Part shown: one piece after another, positions 6,553 to 9,288 of the stretch
Layout: each line of letters begins with the position of its first letter
Numbering within the stretch: position 1 is the stretch's first letter
Source of the DNA: Magnetovibrio sp.
GTDB lineage: Bacteria; Pseudomonadota; Alphaproteobacteria; Rhodospirillales; Magnetovibrionaceae
NCBI GenBank assembly: GCA_016763255.1
Contig: JAESUA010000238.1
Coordinates: forward strand, 1 to 9,288
Direction of reading: 5' to 3'
DNA length: 9,288 nucleotides
Position numbers and translations under genes: made by a program
Notes under the pieces: generated by a model
Databases searched by the model: none
Told to the model about the DNA's origin: nothing
The model's input: the letters and a program-made list of their open reading frames with translations, nothing else

Positions 6553-8366
6553 TCAGACTTTGACAGGGACCATGCTATCGCTGGGGCAAACCTGGGCGCA
6601 CAGCGCGCAGCCGATACAGGTGGTGGGGTCGATTTTGACCTTGTGACGGCCGTCGAACCATTCATCTGACCACGAAATCGATGGACAGCCGACGTTCATG
6701 CACGATTGGCATGCGGTACAGTTTTGAGCTTTCACCATCAAGGCAGGTCCCTTGATTTTGACCGGATCGATGACGCACGGACGATCCGAAATCAACACCG
6801 ATACGCCCTTAAAATCGATTGCCTCACGCAGGCCTTTGTACATCGCGCCGAGATCGTACGAATCAACCGTTCGCACCCACTGCACGCCAATCGCGCGGCA
6901 CAAATCTTCGTAATTAATCTTGTGGGTTTTTTCGCCCCGCAAGGTGATCCCGGTGCCGGGATGGTTCTGACCACCGGTCATGGCAACGATGTGATTGTCC
7001 AGCAACATCACCGTGATGTTGGCGTTGTTGTAAACCGCGTCCATCAACGGCGGCAGTCCCGCATGCAAGAACGTGGAATCGCCAATGGTCGCGATAATCG
7101 GCTTGGTTTCGGTTCCGGCTTTGGACATGCCGACCGCATTGGCGATGCTCGATCCATGGAGACGCAGGTGTCGATGGCCTGCAGCGGTTTCACCGCCGCC
7201 AAGGTGTAGCAGCCGATATCACCGCAAACCCGGGCTTCGGTTTGGCGCACCGACAAATAGGTCGAAGTGTGCGGGCAGCCCGGGCATAAAACCGGCGGGC
7301 GCACGGTCGGATCAAGATCAATGATATCCGCCCCCTTGCCTTCATCCGGCAGCACTCCGGCTTTGACGAACCCATCACGCACAGATTCGGATGATTGCTC
7401 ACCCATGCGCGAGAAGAAGGCTTTGCCCTCGACCTTGATGTCCCAGACCTTGAGCTGGTTTTCGATCACCGGCTCGAGTTCTTCGACCACGATCACGCGA
7501 TCGACACTGGCGGCAAAATCGCGAATGGTTTTTTGAGGAAGCGGATACGATCCTGCCAACTTCAAGATCGACGCATCGGGCAGCACTTCTTTGACATAAC
7601 TGTACGACATGCTGGTCGTGATCACGCCGATTTTGGTGTCTCCACGTTCCACCTTGGTCAGCGCAGAGGTTTCGAAATAATCCGCAACGGCGTCTTCACG
7701 CTCAAGCAGCGCCGCATGACGCACCCTTGCATGGGTCGGCAGCATGACATTTTTTTGTGGGTTTTCATTAAACGGACGAGGCGGCACGTCAACACGTTCA
7801 CCTAAGGCGACGGGGCTGCGGGTATGGCTCAACCTTGTGGTCGAACGCAAAATCACAGGGGTGTCGAACTGTTCGGAAATATCAAAAGCGACTTTGGTGA
7901 AATCGAGCGCTTCTTGGGCATCGGAGGGTTCCAAAACCGGCACCATGGCAAAACGTGCAAACAGCCGGGTGTCTTGTTCGTTTTGCGAACTGTGAATGCC
8001 CGGATCGTCACACACAACGATGACCAAGCCACCGTTGACGCCAATGTAGGTTTGGCTCATCAACGCATCAGAGGCGACGTTCAGCCCCACGTGTTTCATC
8101 ACCGCTAGCGAGCGCACGCCTTGGAACGAACCGCCGATGGCGACGTCTAGGGCGACCTTTTCATTGGTCGACCATTGGGCGTGGATGTCCTCTTTGGGGT
8201 ATTTGTTTACGGCCTCAAGGATCTCGGTGCTGGGGGTGCCGGGATATGCAACGGCTACGCGAACTCCGGCCTCCCAGGCCCCTTGGGCGATCGCTTCATT
8301 GCCCATCAAAGGTTTGACTTCTGCACTCGCACTTGGCGCAGTGGCGGTGTTGTTTTTTGTGTTCAC
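6553..8366 (-). pseudogene. iorA: Indolepyruvate ferredoxin oxidoreductase alpha subunit, frameshifted in this sequence
   Basis: Two reading frames together give a normal IorA of about 604 residues that would oxidise indolepyruvate or other aryl pyruvates to aryl-acetyl-CoA with ferredoxin. The first frame (8366 to about 7155) encodes VAYPGTPSTEI (39-49), STNEKVALDVAIGGS with the conserved Glu69, KHVGLNVASD (91-100), CPGC (361-364), GDIGC (382-386) and DTCVSM ending at residue 404. The second frame (about 7154 to 6553) continues with GSSIANAVG, then ATIGDSTFLHAGLPPL (ThDP-binding), MTGGQNHPGTG, and two [4Fe-4S] motifs CTACQSCMNVGC and CIGCALCAQVC. Without correction the first frame runs on out of phase to 7044, losing half of the ThDP domain and both clusters. 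The start is a GTG at 8366 with AGGGGAA 7 nt upstream. ATG 7128 has no ribosome binding site, so independent restart is unlikely. A sequencing error is a serious alternative to a real pseudogene, since both halves look under selection. Confidence 0.88.
7153..7155 (-). other. Frameshift site in iorA (one G missing)
   Basis: On the minus strand the codons read GTC TCC ATG GAT CGA, giving VSMDR, and conservation ends abruptly. Adding one G to the GG run (ATG GGA TCG AGC ATC) yields VSMGSSI, the expected family motif (M-G-A/S-S-I), and joins the second frame exactly. No slippery heptamer is present, so programmed -1 shifting is unlikely. Confidence 0.85.
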
Positions 8367-8373
8367 TTGGTGA

Positions 8374-8380
8374 TTCCCCT
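8374..8380 (-). promoter_or_regulatory. Ribosome binding site of iorA supporting a GTG start
   Basis: AGGGGAA on the minus strand lies 7 nt before the GTG at 8366. The next in-frame ATG is 20 codons further in (Met21, MGNEAIAQGA), so this site decides the longer start. Confidence 0.6.
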
Positions 8381-8382
8381 AC

Positions 8383-8397
8383 CAGCCTGTCAGGCTG
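8383..8397. repeat. Perfect 7-1-7 inverted repeat upstream of iorA
   Basis: CAGCCTGTCAGGCTG is a perfect dyad with 7-bp arms around one central T, located 16 nt before the iorA GTG and overlapping or just downstream of the likely transcript start region. It could be an operator for a dimeric regulator or form a small hairpin in the leader. No family can be named. Confidence 0.5.
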
Positions 8398-8627
8398 TTT
8401 CGCACGTGCCCAGTTGGAACCCAAAAAAAATGTTACCCACTACATTTTAACTAGGCATGGCTGAATTGATCGAACGACTAGCCTCTGAGGTCAAGTATTT
8501 TTCACAATAACCTTCAAAATTGAAACTTTAATTCGTAACCGCTCATACCCACCCAAACAAGCATCTATCATCCGTACACTCCACCGCCTTTTTTCACCCT
8601 GTTTGGAATGACCACAATGTGCATAAG

Positions 8628-8644
8628 GTTTCTCTTGGAGAAAC
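8628..8644. repeat. Perfect 7-3-7 inverted repeat upstream of the livK-like gene
   Basis: GTTTCTCTTGGAGAAAC is a dyad with 7-bp arms and a 3-nt centre, 84 nt before the livK-like ATG. Its sequence is unrelated to the repeat beside iorA, so if both are operators they likely serve different regulators. The lack of a following T-tract argues against a terminator. Confidence 0.45.
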
Positions 8645-8718
8645 AGCCATTTTGGTCTTAGACTTCCCGCCGTTACAGCCTACCAACACGAGGTGGCATA
8701 CAATTATGAGGCGATTTT

Positions 8719-8724
8719 GGAGGA
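8719..8724 (+). promoter_or_regulatory. Strong Shine-Dalgarno of the livK-like gene
   Basis: GGAGGA ends 4 nt before ATG 8729. It is the strongest ribosome binding site in the window and fixes the start, ahead of a second in-frame ATG five codons later. It fits high expression of a periplasmic binding protein. Confidence 0.75.
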
Positions 8725-8728
8725 CTTC

Positions 8729-9288
8729 ATGAAACAAAAAACAATGATAACAGTCGGTGGATTTTTTTGTGCCAGCGTCATGGCACTGGCTGCCACAATC
8801 AGCCCTGCCATGAGTGCGGAGACCATCAAAATCGGCTCTTTTTTGGCCGTCACCGGGGGCGCTTCGTTCCTGGGTGAGCCGGAAAAGAAGACCCTGGAAA
8901 TGTACGTTGAACAGATCAACGCCAATGGCGGTGTGCTCGGCAGACAACTGGAACTGATCGTTTATGATTCCGGCGGCAACCCTAAAAAAGCGGTGCCGTT
9001 TGTCAAACGCCTGATCAATAACGACAAGGTCGGTATCATCCTCGGCGGATCGACGACCGGTGCAACCATGGCCGTGATTCCAATTGTTCAAAAAGCTGGC
9101 ATACCGTTCATTTCGTTCGGCGGCGCGGGCGTCATCACCAGCCCGGTTAAAAAATGGGTTTTCAAAACCCCGCACACCGACACCTTGGCGGTGCAAAAAA
9201 TATTTGGTGACATGAAGGCCAAGGCCATCACCAAAACCGGCCTGCTTTCGGGCAGCGGCGGGTTTGACAAGTCATGCCGCAAACAAGC
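8729..9288 (+). CDS. LivK-type periplasmic substrate-binding protein of an ABC transporter (5' part)
   Basis: The first 186 codons are visible and open to the window edge. Residues 1-30 form a Sec signal peptide: KQK near the start, a hydrophobic core around 8-24, and likely cleavage after AMSA (27-30) before ETIKIGS. The mature part matches the Leu/Ile/Val-binding fold: IKIGSFLAVTGGASFLGEP, INANGGVLGRQLELIVYDSGGNPKKAV, then GIILGGSTTGATMAVIPIVQ with the serine/threonine loop that grips the ligand's amino-acid head in this family, and GIPFISFGGAG. The visible cysteine in the signal region (Cys14) is not in a convincing lipobox. It captures an amino acid, amide or aromatic acid in the periplasm for a LivHMGF transporter, presumably encoded beyond the window. 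The ligand cannot be read from this half. It is divergent from the oxidoreductase operon, suggesting shared regulation. Confidence 0.9.
   Translation, partial: MKQKTMITVGGFFCASVMALAATISPAMSAETIKIGSFLAVTGGASFLGEPEKKTLEMYVEQINANGGVLGRQLELIVYDSGGNPKKAVPFVKRLINNDKVGIILGGSTTGATMAVIPIVQKAGIPFISFGGAGVITSPVKKWVFKTPHTDTLAVQKIFGDMKAKAITKTGLLSGSGGFDKSCRKQ

Larger units (their letters stand above)
8367..8728. promoter_or_regulatory. Divergent intergenic region between iorA and the livK-like gene
   Basis: These 362 nt carry no credible gene and are visibly richer in A/T than the flanks. They must hold the promoters for both directions. For iorA the best -10 guess is TAAAAT on the minus strand (8449-8444), with only a poor -35. 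For livK the best -10 guess is TACAAT (8699-8704), 5 of 6 with consensus, again with no good -35 at 16-18 nt. TTGAAA at 8520-8525 on the plus strand could be a -35, but its -10 partner is poor. Two perfect inverted repeats (listed separately) lie one on each side and may be operators. No clear sigma-54 element or full FNR box was found. Confidence 0.5.

Noticed and set aside
6553..7128. The second half of iorA as an independent ferredoxin/ThDP protein starting at ATG 7128
   Set aside because: There is no ribosome binding site, the start cuts a conserved domain, and coding similarity continues upstream to the frameshift point.
8466..8480. Half FNR-like box (TTGAT) in the divergent region
   Set aside because: Only one half-site is present; the ATCAA partner at the correct 4-nt spacing is missing.
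8456..8509. 17-codon open frame (starts MAELIERLA) that might be a leader peptide
   Set aside because: It has only a weak ribosome binding site, no run of regulatory codons, and no adjacent attenuator hairpin with a T-tract.
8594..9196. 200-codon minus-strand open frame over the livK-like gene
   Set aside because: It is antisense to a gene with a strong ribosome binding site, signal peptide and clear family motifs; no domain is visible in the antisense frame.

Overview
The window looks like a chromosomal piece of a Gram-negative, probably alphaproteobacterial (Rhodospirillales-like) genome. This is inferred from GC-rich coding with G/C-biased third positions, compact gene packing, Liv-type amide/amino-acid ABC transporter genes, and proteobacterial-style 2-oxoacid:ferredoxin oxidoreductases. 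No marker in the window fixes the taxon.

Layout. (1) Bases 1-2968, plus strand: the 3' end of a LivF-type ABC ATPase, then an M20-family Zn-dependent hydrolase of the N-carbamoyl-amino-acid hydrolase/allantoate amidohydrolase type, then an amidase-signature amidase. Spacing is tight (41 and 6 nt), so this is probably the tail of one operon for import and hydrolysis of an amide or carbamoyl compound. (2) A short convergent spacer, 2969-3053, with weak inverted repeats. (3) Bases 8366 down to 3054, minus strand: five closely packed genes for two thiamine-diphosphate/iron-sulfur oxidoreductases, in the order iorA (broken by a frameshift), an iorB-type gamma domain fused to a KorD-like 2x[4Fe-4S] ferredoxin, korA, korB, korC. 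Gaps are 20, 8, 1 and -4 nt, so this is one transcription unit. (4) A 362-nt divergent intergenic region, 8367-8728, with two perfect short inverted repeats and candidate promoter elements. (5) Bases 8729-9288, plus strand: the 5' part of a LivK-type periplasmic substrate-binding protein with a signal peptide, running off the window.

How the genes may work together. The oxidoreductase operon would decarboxylate 2-oxoacids to acyl-CoA (aryl pyruvates for Ior; 2-oxoglutarate, branched-chain or other 2-oxoacids for Kor) and pass electrons to ferredoxin. The Kor set lacks a stand-alone delta (ferredoxin) gene. The only KorD-like domain is fused to the IorB-type protein directly upstream of korA, so that protein may serve both complexes or wire them together. 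The flanking liv genes and the two amide hydrolases suggest an amino-acid or amide catabolic locus; this is inference from context.

Main oddities: the single-base frameshift in iorA at about 7153-7155, the IorB-KorD fusion, and the pairing of two complementary 2-oxoacid oxidoreductase systems in one operon. I found no tRNA, rRNA, CRISPR array, insertion sequence or phage gene.
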